Counted from the stretch's first letter, positions 26,336 through 34,974 are shown. The stretch: 64,000 nucleotides of DNA from Streptomyces sp. NBC_00273 (GCF_036178145.1 NZ_CP108067.1:7208501-7272500), one strand, 5' to 3'. Notes: a model not told the origin generated them from the letters alone. Program-made: numbers and translations.

Positions 26336-26884
26336 GACTTCACCTCGCCGAAGTATCTGCGGCGGCCGGAGAAGAAGCTGAAGAAGCGGCAGCGGGAGCT
26401 GTCGCGCAAGGCGAAAGGATCGAAGAACCGGGACAAGGCCCGTGTACGGGTCGCCCGGGCACACGCGAAGGTCGCGGACAGTCGTCGTAACTTCCACCAC
26501 CAGTGGTCCCATAAGCTGACGAGCGAGAACCAAGCCGTCTTCACGGAGACCCTCAACGTGCGTGGACTGGCCCGGACCCGGCTGGCCAAAAGTGTCCACG
26601 ACGCCGGCTGGGCACAGTTCGTGATGTTCTGCGAGTACAAGGCGATCCGGCGCGGGCGGTCATTCGCGAAGGTGGACCGGGCGTTTCCCAGCTCGCAGGT
26701 ATGTTCCGCCTGCGGGCGCAGGGACGGGCCCAAGCCGCTCCACGTCCGTACCTGGACCTGCCCGAACTGTGACACCCGGCACGACCGGGACTGGAACGCC
26801 GGACGCAACGTCCGCGATGAGGGCCGTCGCATTCTCGCGATGTCAGAACCACCCACCCCCGGACCGGGGGCCTCACGCCGGTAA
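26336..26884 (+). pseudogene. tnpB: tnpB remnant (RNA-guided nuclease of IS605 group), N-terminus missing
   Basis: The remaining frame codes for about 182 residues; TnpB is normally near 400. It starts at the SPKYLRRPEKKLKKRQRE region and keeps the RuvC-II glutamate (FTETLNVRGL), the zinc finger (CSAC and CPNC about 20 residues apart) and the RuvC-III segment HDRDWNAGRNV. The part with the first RuvC aspartate is absent and a TGA (26318-26320) closes the frame just upstream. The protein should therefore be nuclease-dead if made. There is no start codon with a ribosome site near the break. Confidence 0.88.
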
Positions 26885-27055
26885 CGGCGCGAGTAAACAC
26901 CTGCGGAGCGCATGTAAGACCCGGCGGAAGCCAGGCAGCGCGCACAACCCCGACACCCGTCGGGAGGAACCAGGAAACACCGTGGTCCCCGGCTGCTCAC
27001 GCGAGCCGAGGAGGAACGGAGAATCCCAGTGTGCAGCACTGGGAGGCGAGGTCAA
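26880..27055 (+). ncRNA. Possible residual omega/reRNA region of the TnpB element
   Basis: In IS605-group elements the guide RNA for TnpB is derived from the 3' end of tnpB and the right end. The 170 bases after the tnpB stop are G/A-richer than surrounding genes and carry several short hairpins, including the terminal one at 27025-27043. No structure model was computed, so this is an inference from position only. Confidence 0.35.
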
Positions 27056-27143
27056 CCGTAAGAGAACCGTCTCCAAGCCCCTCATGCCCCGCCCTCCCCT
27101 TGGTTCGGACATCCTCTCGTGAACCGCCGGTAACACCGATGGA

Positions 27144-27155
27144 TACCGATCGGTA
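27144..27155. promoter_or_regulatory. Palindrome upstream of fatty-acid-hydroxylase operon
   Basis: TACCGATCGGTA is a perfect 12-base palindrome, preceded ten bases earlier by a half-site ACCGAT. CGGTAACA occurs twice, at 27128 and 27151. The cluster is about 45 bases upstream of the predicted transcription start at 27201, so a regulator binding here could control the operon. The remainder of 27056-27200 shows only the -10 element at 27188. Confidence 0.55.
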
Positions 27156-27200
27156 ACAACCCCTAGCGGCACCCCCGAGAGCGCCTCTATCGTGCGGGAC

Positions 27201-28133
27201 ATGCCGAACCTGCCCGATGTCGTGCTGTGGTCCATACCTGCCTTCGTGCTGCTCACCGTCATCGAGGTGGTGAGCTACCGGCTCCATCCCGACGAGGACG
27301 CCGCCGGCTACGACACCAAGGACGCCGCCACGAGCATCACCATGGGGCTCGGCAGCATCGGCTTCGACCTGCTCTGGAAGATCCCGGTCGTCGCCGTCTT
27401 CACCGCGGTCTACGAACTGACCCCGCTGCGCGTGCCGTTCCTGTGGTGGACCGCCCTGCTGATGCTGCTCGCCCAGGACTTCCTCTACTACTGGCAGCAC
27501 CGCCTCCACCACGTCATCCGCATCCTGTGGGCCTGCCACGTGGTCCACCACAGCAGCCGGCGGTTCAACCTCACCACCGCCCTGCGCCAGCCCTGGACCA
27601 GCGCGACCACCTGGTGGTTCTACCTGCCGATGGTGGCCCTCGGGGTGCACCCGGCGGCGATCCCCTTCTGCTACGGGATCAACCTGCTCTACCAGTTCTG
27701 GGTCCACACCGAGCGCATCGGAAAGCTGCCGCGGCCCTACGAGTACGTCTTCAACACCCCCTCCCACCACCGGGTCCACCACGCCTCGCAGGGCGGCTAC
27801 CTGGACCGCAACTTCGGCGGCATCCTGATCGTCTGGGACCGGATGTTCGGGTCCTGGGTGGGGGAGACGGACAAGCCCGTCTACGGGCTCACCAAGAACA
27901 TCGGCACCTACAACCCCCTGCGCGTGGCCACCCACGAGTACGCGGCCATCGCCCGGGACGTGCGCGCCGCCGGGAGTTGGCGCCAGCGGGCCGGACACGT
28001 CTTCCGCGGCCCCGGCTGGCAGCCCGCACCCGCACCCGCGCCTGCGTCTGCGTCAGCACCCGCTCCGGCCACCGGTACCGCCGCCGACCAGGCCACCCCC
28101 GCCGCCCCGGCCGTACAGGAGACCACCGCGTGA
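27201..28133 (+). CDS. Fatty acid hydroxylase superfamily membrane protein resembling alkylglycerol monooxygenase
   Basis: The 310-residue di-iron membrane enzyme has the histidine boxes HRLHH (about residue 101), HVVHHSS (about 116) and HRVHH (about 195) and four to five membrane helices. The segments NLTTALRQ, LLYQFWVHTE and NTPSHHRVHH followed by LIVWDRMFGSW are the pattern I recall from animal alkylglycerol monooxygenase (TMEM195), which cleaves ether lipids with tetrahydropterin. Bacterial members are usually just called sterol desaturases. TATCGT lies seven bases before ATG 27201, suggesting a leaderless start. It is coupled to a lysoplasmalogenase gene. The C-terminus is an Ala/Pro-rich tail. 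Confidence 0.85.
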   Translation: MPNLPDVVLWSIPAFVLLTVIEVVSYRLHPDEDAAGYDTKDAATSITMGLGSIGFDLLWKIPVVAVFTAVYELTPLRVPFLWWTALLMLLAQDFLYYWQHRLHHVIRILWACHVVHHSSRRFNLTTALRQPWTSATTWWFYLPMVALGVHPAAIPFCYGINLLYQFWVHTERIGKLPRPYEYVFNTPSHHRVHHASQGGYLDRNFGGILIVWDRMFGSWVGETDKPVYGLTKNIGTYNPLRVATHEYAAIARDVRAAGSWRQRAGHVFRGPGWQPAPAPAPASASAPAPATGTAADQATPAAPAVQETTA

Positions 28134-28819
28134 GCACCGCCGCGTCCCCGGGCCGACCCGCCCCCGCCTGGGCGGCGGACCGGGCGCCCGCCGGCCCCGG
28201 GCCGCGCATCGGCCGCATCGCCCTCCTGGCCTTCGCCGTGGCCGCCGCCGTCGACCTCGGCTCGCTGCTCGCCGGTTGGCACCTCGGGCACGTCATCGCC
28301 AAGCCGCTGCTGATGCCGCTGCTCGTGACCCACATGGCCACCCGCGGCGCACCCCGGCTACTGCTCGCCGCCCTGCTGTTCGGCTGGGGCGGCGACCTGG
28401 CCCTGCTCTTCGACGCCGAGCCCGCCTTCCTCGTCGGCATGGGCTCCTTCGCCGTCGGGCACGTCTGCTACCTCGTCCTCTTCGGCAAGCGACCCGCGAA
28501 CGCGCTGCTCGGGGGCGCGTACGCGCTCGCCCTCCTCGGCACCGTCGCCCTGCTGTGGTCCGATCTGCCGCCCGACCTGCGGATCCCCGTGGCCGGCTAC
28601 AGCCTGCTGCTCACCGCCATGGCCTTCCGCTCCAGCACCCTCGGCCTGCGGGCCGGGATCGGCGGCGGGCTGTTCCTGCTCTCCGACACCCTCATCGCCA
28701 CCGGCGTCGCCGCATGGCCCCAGCTGCCCCGCCCGGACTTCTGGATCATGGCCACGTACCTGGCCGCCCAGTACCTGCTGGCCACTGGCACGACCTCCCG
28801 GGAAGCAGGCGTACGGTAG
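28130..28819 (+). CDS. Lysoplasmalogenase, YhhN/TMEM86 family
   Basis: The 229-residue membrane protein has about eight helices and the family landmarks AKPLLMPLL (near residue 58), LLFGWGGDLALLF (about 82-94) with the conserved Asp, GSFAVGHVCYLVLF and GGLFLLSDTLIA. TMEM86/YhhN proteins hydrolyse the vinyl ether of lysoplasmalogens to a fatty aldehyde. The GTG start sits within the stop codon of the fatty acid hydroxylase gene (GTGA), so both are made from one message. Together they suggest ether-lipid turnover. Confidence 0.87.
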   Translation: MSTAASPGRPAPAWAADRAPAGPGPRIGRIALLAFAVAAAVDLGSLLAGWHLGHVIAKPLLMPLLVTHMATRGAPRLLLAALLFGWGGDLALLFDAEPAFLVGMGSFAVGHVCYLVLFGKRPANALLGGAYALALLGTVALLWSDLPPDLRIPVAGYSLLLTAMAFRSSTLGLRAGIGGGLFLLSDTLIATGVAAWPQLPRPDFWIMATYLAAQYLLATGTTSREAGVR

Positions 28820-28875
28820 GACGGTTCCACAGTCGTACAAGACTGAACGATTTCGAACCGGAGGACTGCACCACC

Positions 28876-29919
28876 ATGCGCGCCACCGTCATCCACGCCC
28901 CGCACGACATACGCGTGGAGGAGGTGCCCGACGCTGCGATCCAGCGACCCGAGGACGCCGTCGTCCGCGTCCTGCGTGCCTGTATCTGCGGCAGCGACCT
29001 GTGGGCCTACCGCGGCGAGGCCGCGCGTCAGCCCGGCCAGCGCATCGGCCACGAGTTCCTGGGCATCGTCGAGGAGACCGGCTCCGCCGTGTCCGGCCTG
29101 CGGGCCGGCGACCTCGTCGTCGCGCCCTTCATGTGGTCGGACGGCACCTGTGAGTACTGCTCCGAGGGCCTCTACACCTCGTGCGAGCACGGCGGTTTCT
29201 GGGGCTCGGTCGGCCACGACGGAGGCCAGGGCGAGGCCGTCCGCGTCCCGCACGCCGACGGCACCCTGGTGAAGCTGCCCGCCGAGGCCGTTTCCGACGA
29301 CCACCTGCTGACCGGGCTGCTCGCGCTGTCCGACGTCATGGGCACCGGCCACCACGCCGCGCTGGGCGCGGGCGTGCGCGAGGGCTCCACGGTCGCCGTC
29401 GTCGGCGACGGCGCGGTCGGCCTGTGCGGCGTCCTCGCCGCCAAGCGCCTGGGCGCCGAGCGGATCATCGCCCTGGGCCGCCACACCGTACGTACGGACA
29501 TCGCCAAGCTCTTCGGGGCCACCGACGTCGTCGCCGAGCGCGGCGAGGCCGCCGAGGCGGCCGTGCGCGAGCTCCTCGGCGGCCGGGGCGCGCACGCGGT
29601 CATCGAGGCCGTCGGCACCGAGCAGTCGATGCGCACCGCCGTGAACATCACCCGCGACGGCGGGGCCATCGGCTACGTCGGCGTCCCGCACGGCAGCGGC
29701 ACCGGCCTCGACCTCGGTGTCATGTTCGACCGCAACATCACCCTGCGCGGCGGTGTGGCCCCGGTCCGCGCGTACATCCCGGAGCTGCTGGAGGACGTGC
29801 TCAGCGGTGCGATCGACCCGGCGCCCGTCTTCGACCGGGCCGTGTCCCTGGACGAGGTCCCGGACGGCTACCGGGCGATGGACGACCGCAGCGCGCTCAA
29901 GGTGATGATCAAGTCCTGA
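28876..29919 (+). CDS. Zinc-dependent alcohol dehydrogenase (MDR family)
   Basis: The 347-residue medium-chain dehydrogenase has the catalytic zinc ligands CICGSD (about residue 38) and GHEFLG (about 59), and structural-zinc-like cysteines in DGTCEYCSEGLYTSCEHG (about 90-107). The NAD(P) fold is GDGAVGLCGVLAAK (about 178). The group oxidises or reduces threonine, polyols or aldehydes; the exact substrate is not predictable. It begins 57 bases after the lysoplasmalogenase with GGAGG upstream and could share its message or have its own promoter. It is followed by a strong terminator. Confidence 0.9.
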   Translation: MRATVIHAPHDIRVEEVPDAAIQRPEDAVVRVLRACICGSDLWAYRGEAARQPGQRIGHEFLGIVEETGSAVSGLRAGDLVVAPFMWSDGTCEYCSEGLYTSCEHGGFWGSVGHDGGQGEAVRVPHADGTLVKLPAEAVSDDHLLTGLLALSDVMGTGHHAALGAGVREGSTVAVVGDGAVGLCGVLAAKRLGAERIIALGRHTVRTDIAKLFGATDVVAERGEAAEAAVRELLGGRGAHAVIEAVGTEQSMRTAVNITRDGGAIGYVGVPHGSGTGLDLGVMFDRNITLRGGVAPVRAYIPELLEDVLSGAIDPAPVFDRAVSLDEVPDGYRAMDDRSALKVMIKS

Positions 29920-29946
29920 CCTGCCGGACGGACGGACGGACGGGAG

Positions 29947-29981
29947 GACGGGCCGGGCGGGTGATCCCCGCCCGGCCCGTC
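29947..29981. terminator. Bidirectional terminator between alcohol dehydrogenase and subtilase
   Basis: A perfect 15-bp stem, GACGGGCCGGGCGGG (29947-29961) with its complement (29967-29981), closes a five-base loop. It lies between two convergent genes, 28 bases after one stop and 20 bases before the other, and probably serves both. A GGAC tetranucleotide run precedes it (29928-29940). Confidence 0.85.
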
Positions 29982-30000
29982 CGCCCCGCCCCGACGGGTG

Positions 30001-31557
30001 TTACTTCACGGCCTTGAGCGCGTCGATCACGCCGTAGCCGTAGTAGCCCGTCTGGCCCCACTTGCTCGTGCAGGTGGTGGCGTCGATCAGGGTGCCCGCG
30101 GCGTCGTATATCTGCGTCGGGCAGGCCGCCTTCGTGGACTGGGCCTTCAGCATCGCCTGGAGCTGCGAGGGCGTGGCCGACGGGTGGGCGCTCTTGAGGA
30201 GCGCCGCGACGCCCGCGACGTGCGGTGCGGCCATCGAGGTGCCCTGCTTGTAGCCGTAGCCCCCGCCCGGGACGGTCGACAGCACGCGTCCGTTGGCGTC
30301 CGGGGTGTCCGGGACCTGCCACTTGTCGCCGCCGGGGGCGGCGACGTCCACGACCCCGAGGCCGTAGCTGGAGTAGTACGAACGCAGGCCCTTGTCGCCG
30401 GTCGCGGAGACGGTGACCACGCCCGGCAGCTGCGTGGGCAGGTCCAGGCAGACCTTCGGGTCGATGGTGCGCGGCACCGGGGTGGTGTCGTTCGGGCTGG
30501 TCGTGTCCTCCAGGGAGGGCGCGGCCAGGTCCTGGTTGGAGTTGCCGGCCGAGGCGATGTGGAGCGTGCCCTTGCGCTCGGCGTACTTGGTGGCCCGTCC
30601 GATGGCCTCCACCAGCGCCTTCTGGTCGTCGTCGGACTTGCAGTTGAAGAGCCACGGGTCGACGTAGTAGCTGTTGTTGGTCACCTCGATCCCCTTCTCG
30701 GCGGCGAACATGAAGCCGCAGACGACCGCCTCGGTGTAGAAGAGGCTGGTCCCGGGCTCGCTCACCTTGATCGCGGCGATCTTCACGCCCGGCGCGACAC
30801 CGCTGATGCCGATGCCGTTGCGCGCGGCTCCGATGGTGCCGGCCACGTGCGTGCCGTGGTCGCTGCCGTCGGGGTACGGGCGCCAGGCGCCCTCGGTGGT
30901 GTCGGCGACGCCGCCCACGCAGTTGGCCGACTGGCCCTTGGAGAAGTTCGGGGCGAGATCGGGGTGGGTGTCGTCGACTCCCGTGTCGATGATGCCCACG
31001 GTGACGTTCCGGCTGCCATCGTTGATCTTGTGAGCCTTGTCGGCCTTGATCGTCCGCAGGTCCCACTGGTTGGGCTCCAGCGGCTCCTGACCCTCCTGGG
31101 CCGCTGCCGCCGCCTTGGCGGCGTCCGCCGCGCCCAACTGCTGGGTCGCTCCCTCCTCGGTGGTCCGCGCCGCCGACATCGGGGCCGTCCGGGTGGCGCC
31201 GACCGACACGAACAGGCCGCGCTGGGCGCGCAACTGCTTGGCGAAGTCCGGGTTCTGGGAGTGTGCGACCACGACCCCGATCTGCTCGTAGGCCGTCACC
31301 ACCGTTCCGCCGGCCCGCTCGACGGCCTTCTTCGCCGCCTTCACCGTGGCGTACGCGTTCAGGTTGGCCACGTACGACAGCTTGGGGCCGGAGGCATCGG
31401 CCTTCGAGGCCGTCGCCGTGTCGGCCGTATTGCCCAGCGGGGCGGCCGAGGCCGAGATCGCGGGCAGGAAGGCGAGCGAGGCGGTGAGCGCCAGGCCGAC
31501 GGGTACGGCGAGAGCACGGCTGCGCTTCTTGGGCGCACGCGACCCCAGCTGATCCAT
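30001..31557 (-). CDS. Secreted S8 family serine peptidase (subtilase)
   Basis: The 518-residue preproprotein has a twin-basic signal peptide ending near ASA-AP at residue 39, and an N-terminal propeptide of about 130 residues. The catalytic triad is Asp in GIIDTGVDDTHPDL (about 193), His in DHGTHVAGTIGA (about 234) and Ser in GTSMAAPHVAG (about 442). The oxyanion Asn is in SAGNSN. The domain has an inserted segment with several cysteines. It is secreted and probably self-activating. ATG 31557 has CTGGAGAACCC upstream. Confidence 0.93.
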   Translation of the reverse strand: MDQLGSRAPKKRSRALAVPVGLALTASLAFLPAISASAAPLGNTADTATASKADASGPKLSYVANLNAYATVKAAKKAVERAGGTVVTAYEQIGVVVAHSQNPDFAKQLRAQRGLFVSVGATRTAPMSAARTTEEGATQQLGAADAAKAAAAAQEGQEPLEPNQWDLRTIKADKAHKINDGSRNVTVGIIDTGVDDTHPDLAPNFSKGQSANCVGGVADTTEGAWRPYPDGSDHGTHVAGTIGAARNGIGISGVAPGVKIAAIKVSEPGTSLFYTEAVVCGFMFAAEKGIEVTNNSYYVDPWLFNCKSDDDQKALVEAIGRATKYAERKGTLHIASAGNSNQDLAAPSLEDTTSPNDTTPVPRTIDPKVCLDLPTQLPGVVTVSATGDKGLRSYYSSYGLGVVDVAAPGGDKWQVPDTPDANGRVLSTVPGGGYGYKQGTSMAAPHVAGVAALLKSAHPSATPSQLQAMLKAQSTKAACPTQIYDAAGTLIDATTCTSKWGQTGYYGYGVIDALKAVK

Positions 31558-31814
31558 GGGTTCTCCAGGTCATCTTCGAAAAAGCCGCCCGGACGCGGTC
31601 GCGTCGGACGGGTTCATGACAAGCGAACCTAGCGTCGCCGTTCCCCTCTCCGCCATCAGTTCGAGAAATCAGTTCCCCAAGAATCAACCGGTGTTGAACC
31701 GTCCCGACGCGCCGTCCGTGCCGTTGACAGGGGGGCTCGGCACCACCGTCCCCCCACACGGAGGTTGTTTTGTCCGTCGTCCCCACCGCACCCGCGTCAC
31801 AAGGAGATCCCCCC

Positions 31815-32180
31815 GTGACCACCGAAGCAGCGCCGCCGCCCGGCAGCGCGGGAACGCCCACGGCGGCCCCCACGGCAGCTGATTACGCGAGCGTCCAGCA
31901 GAGCGCGGAGTTCGCCGAACTGCGCAGCTCCTACCGCTCCTTCGCCTTCCCGCTCACCGTGGCCTTCATCGCCTGGTACCTGCTCTACGTCCTGCTGTCC
32001 AACTACGCGGGCGGCTTCATGGGGACCAAGCTCTTCGGCAACATCAACGTCGCCCTCGTGCTCGGCCTCGCCCAGTTCGCGACGACCTTCCTGATCGCGT
32101 GGCTCTACGCACGGCACGCCGCCGCGAAGCTCGACCCCAAGGCCGAGGCCATCAAGGCGCGGATGGAGGCCGCCGAATGA
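31815..32180 (+). CDS. DUF485 domain membrane protein, partner of ActP
   Basis: The 121-residue protein has two transmembrane segments, about residues 44-64 and 78-100, after a Pro/Ala-rich N-terminus. The sequence YRSFAFPLTVAFIAWYLLYV and the C-terminal YARHAAAKLDPKAEAIKARM are typical of DUF485. The protein nearly always accompanies the acetate symporter. GTG 31815 has AAGGAG eight bases upstream; the frame is open up to a TTG at 31770. Its last codons overlap the actP start (ATGA). Confidence 0.9.
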   Translation: MTTEAAPPPGSAGTPTAAPTAADYASVQQSAEFAELRSSYRSFAFPLTVAFIAWYLLYVLLSNYAGGFMGTKLFGNINVALVLGLAQFATTFLIAWLYARHAAAKLDPKAEAIKARMEAAE

Positions 32181-33805
32181 GCGGCTCGCACCACCTGACG
32201 ACGCTCGCCGCGGGAGCCTCCGAGCACCGCCCGCTGATCATCACCTTGTTCGGGCTGTTCGTCGTCGCCACCCTGATCATCACCGTCTGGGCCGGCCGCC
32301 AGACCCGGGGCGCCGCCGACTTCTACGCGGGCGGCCGCCAGTTCACCGGTTTCCAGAACGGCCTCGCCATCTCCGGCGACTACATGTCCGCCGCGTCCTT
32401 CCTCGGCATCGCCGGAGCCATCGCCCTCTTCGGCTACGACGGCTTCCTCTACTCGATCGGCTTCCTCGTCGCCTGGCTGGTCGCCCTGCTGCTCGTCGCC
32501 GAGCCGCTGCGCAACTCCGGCCGCTACACGATGGGCGACGTCCTCGCGTACCGGATGCGCCAGCGGCCCGTCCGCACCGCCGCCGGCACCTCCACCATCG
32601 TGGTTTCGATCTTCTACCTGCTCGCCCAGATGGCCGGCGCCGGCGTGCTCGTCTCGCTGCTCCTGGGCATCACCAGCGACGGCGGCAAGGTGGCCGTCGT
32701 CGCGCTGGTCGGCGTACTGATGATCGTCTACGTGACCATCGGCGGAATGAAGGGCACCACCTGGGTCCAGATGATCAAGGCGGTGCTGCTGATCGCGGGC
32801 GCCCTGCTGATCACCTTCCTGGTGCTGCTGAAGTTCAACTTCAACATCTCCGACCTGCTGGGCAAGGCCGCCGAGAACAGCGGACAGGGGGTGAAGTTCC
32901 TCGAACCCGGTCTCAAGTACGGCAAGGACTCGACCTCGAAGCTGGACTTCCTCTCGCTGGGCCTCGCCCTCGTCCTCGGCACCGCAGGGCTTCCGCACAT
33001 CCTGATCCGCTTCTACACCGTCCCCACCGCCAAGGCCGCCCGCAAGTCCGTGAACTGGGCCATCGGCATCATCGGCGCGTTCTACCTGATGACCATCGCC
33101 CTCGGCTTCGGGGCCGCGGCCCTGCTGAAGAGGGCCGACATCCTGGCCTCTAACAAGGCCGGCAACACCGCCGCACCCCTGCTCGCCCAGGCCGTCGGCG
33201 GCGGCCCCGACTCCACCGGTGGCGCCATCCTGCTCGCCGTGATCTCCGCGGTCGCCTTCGCCACCATCCTGGCCGTCGTCGCGGGCCTCACCCTCGCCTC
33301 CTCCTCGTCCTTCGCGCACGACCTGTACGTGAACGTGATCCGCAAGGGCAAGGCCACCGAGAAGGAGGAGATGCGCGCGGCCCGCTGGTCCACCGTCGTC
33401 ATCGGAGCCGTCGCCATCGGCCTCGGCGCACTGGCCCGCGACCTGAACGTGGCCGGCCTGGTCGCGCTCGCCTTCGCGGTCGCCGCCTCCGCGAACCTGC
33501 CGACGATCCTCTACAGCCTCTTCTGGAAGCGCTTCACCACCCAGGGCGCCCTCTGGTCCATCTACGGCGGACTGATCTCGGCGGTCGGCCTGGTGCTGTT
33601 CTCCCCGGTGGTGTCCGGAAAGCCCACCTCCATGTTCAAGGACGCGGACTTCTTCTGGTTCCCGCTGGAGAACCCGGGGATCATCTCGATCCCCCTCGGC
33701 TTCCTGCTGGGCTGGCTGGGAACCGTCCTCTCCAAGGAGAAGGCAGACCCCCAGAAGTTCGCCGAGCTGGAGGTGCGCTCCCTCACCGGAACAGGGGCGC
33801 ACTGA
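32177..33805 (+). CDS. actP: Cation/acetate symporter, sodium:solute symporter family
   Basis: The 542-residue protein has about thirteen transmembrane helices of the SSS (LeuT-fold) family. Typical landmarks are DFYAGGRQFTGFQNGLAISGDYMSAASFLG in its early part (quoted in parts), RNSGRYTMGDVLAYRM and PTAKAARKSVNWA. ActP imports acetate and other short carboxylates with Na+ or H+. It is translationally coupled to the DUF485 gene and followed by a terminator hairpin. Confidence 0.93.
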   Translation: MSGSHHLTTLAAGASEHRPLIITLFGLFVVATLIITVWAGRQTRGAADFYAGGRQFTGFQNGLAISGDYMSAASFLGIAGAIALFGYDGFLYSIGFLVAWLVALLLVAEPLRNSGRYTMGDVLAYRMRQRPVRTAAGTSTIVVSIFYLLAQMAGAGVLVSLLLGITSDGGKVAVVALVGVLMIVYVTIGGMKGTTWVQMIKAVLLIAGALLITFLVLLKFNFNISDLLGKAAENSGQGVKFLEPGLKYGKDSTSKLDFLSLGLALVLGTAGLPHILIRFYTVPTAKAARKSVNWAIGIIGAFYLMTIALGFGAAALLKRADILASNKAGNTAAPLLAQAVGGGPDSTGGAILLAVISAVAFATILAVVAGLTLASSSSFAHDLYVNVIRKGKATEKEEMRAARWSTVVIGAVAIGLGALARDLNVAGLVALAFAVAASANLPTILYSLFWKRFTTQGALWSIYGGLISAVGLVLFSPVVSGKPTSMFKDADFFWFPLENPGIISIPLGFLLGWLGTVLSKEKADPQKFAELEVRSLTGTGAH

Positions 33806-33823
33806 CATCGTCCGAACACCCAG

Positions 33824-33859
33824 CGTGGCCGCGTCGTAGATCCCTACGACGCGGCCACG
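33824..33859 (+). terminator. Terminator after actP
   Basis: A perfect 16-bp stem, CGTGGCCGCGTCGTAG (33824-33839) with its complement (33844-33859), has a four-base loop. It is 18 bases after the actP stop. There is no T-run, only GTCACGTCTCGTTC. Confidence 0.83.
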
Positions 33860-33983
33860 TCACGTCTCGTTCATTCGGGCACCACTGGATGACACGGGCG
33901 TCACGTAGTCTCGAAATAGAACGCGTGAAGTAGATCCGATGTCCGCGCGTACCTCTACTTCCGGACAGGGGAGGGGGCCCACA

Positions 33984-34973
33984 GTGCTTCTCGATACCTA
34001 CGGCCGCGTGGCCACTGACCTGCGCGTCTCGCTGACGGACCGGTGCAATCTGCGCTGCACCTACTGCATGCCCGAAGAGGGGCTGCAGTGGCTCGGCAAG
34101 TCGGACCTGCTCAGTGACGACGAGATCGTCCGGTTGATCCGCATCGCGGTCACACAGCTGGGGATCACCGAGGTCCGGTTCACCGGCGGCGAGCCGCTGC
34201 TGCGGCCCGGCCTGGTCGGCATCGTCGAGCAGTGCGCCGGCCTGGAGCCCCGCCCCAAGATGTCCCTGACCACCAACGGTATCGGCCTGAAGCGCACCGC
34301 GCAGGCCCTGAAGGCCGCAGGCCTGGACCGGGTGAACGTTTCGCTGGACACCCTGCGGCCCGACGTCTTCAAGACCCTCACCCGCCGCGACCGGCACAAG
34401 GACGTCATCGAGGGCATGGCCGCGGCCCGCGAGGCCGGCCTCACCCCCGTCAAGGTCAACGCCGTACTCATGCCCGGCCTCAATGACGACGAGGCCCCCG
34501 ACCTGCTGGCCTGGGCCGTGGAGAACGCGTACGAGCTCCGCTTCATCGAGCAGATGCCGCTGGACGCCCAGCACGGCTGGAAGCGCGACGGCATGATCAC
34601 CGCCGGGGACATCCTGGAGTCCCTGCGCACCCGCTTCACGCTCACCGAGGAAGGCGCCGCCGAGCGCGGCTCCGCCCCGGCCGAGCGCTGGGTGGTCGAC
34701 GGGGGCCCGGCCACCGTCGGTGTCATCGCCTCGGTCACCCGCCCGTTCTGCGGCGCCTGCGACCGTACGCGGCTCACGGCCGACGGCCAGGTGCGTACGT
34801 GTCTGTTCGCGACCGAGGAGTCCGACCTGCGGGCGGCCCTGCGCTCGGGCGCCCCGGACGAGGAGATCGCTCGGCTGTGGAAGGTCGCGATGTGGGGCAA
34901 GAAGGCCGGTTCCGGTCTCGACGACCCGTCCTTCCTGCAGCCCGACCGCCCGATGTCCGCGATCGGCGGCTGA
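33984..34973 (+). CDS. moaA: GTP 3',8-cyclase MoaA, molybdenum cofactor synthesis
   Basis: MoaA is the radical-SAM enzyme that starts molybdopterin synthesis. The protein of 329 residues has the N-terminal cluster CNLRCTYC (about residues 17-24), the SAM motif GGEPLL and the second cluster CGACDRTRLTADGQVRTC near residue 256, and ends in the required double glycine (SAIGG). GTG 33984 follows GGAGGGGG and gives the conserved VLLDTYGRVATDLR start; an in-frame ATG at 33939 lacks a ribosome site. The region 33860-33983 holds possible promoter sequence but no recognised site. Confidence 0.94.
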   Translation: MLLDTYGRVATDLRVSLTDRCNLRCTYCMPEEGLQWLGKSDLLSDDEIVRLIRIAVTQLGITEVRFTGGEPLLRPGLVGIVEQCAGLEPRPKMSLTTNGIGLKRTAQALKAAGLDRVNVSLDTLRPDVFKTLTRRDRHKDVIEGMAAAREAGLTPVKVNAVLMPGLNDDEAPDLLAWAVENAYELRFIEQMPLDAQHGWKRDGMITAGDILESLRTRFTLTEEGAAERGSAPAERWVVDGGPATVGVIASVTRPFCGACDRTRLTADGQVRTCLFATEESDLRAALRSGAPDEEIARLWKVAMWGKKAGSGLDDPSFLQPDRPMSAIGG

Positions 34974-34974
34974 C

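Larger units (their letters stand above)
26336..27055 (+). mobile_element. Decayed IS200/IS605-group (TnpB-bearing) element, right part
   Basis: A 5'-truncated tnpB (26336-26884) is followed by about 170 non-coding bases that end in a hairpin CCCAGTG-loop-CACTGGG (27025-27043) and GGCGAGGTCAA (27045-27055). This layout matches right ends of Streptomyces IS605-group elements, which place a short imperfect hairpin just inside the cleavage site. No left end or TnpA was found, so only the right part remains. The insertion separates the decarboxylase operon from the fatty-acid-hydroxylase gene. Confidence 0.7.

Noticed and set aside
31720-31760. A canonical promoter (TTGACA at about 31726) for the DUF485-actP operon
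   Set aside because: No -10 at suitable spacing follows; only a GC-rich run and the leader before the AAGGAG site.
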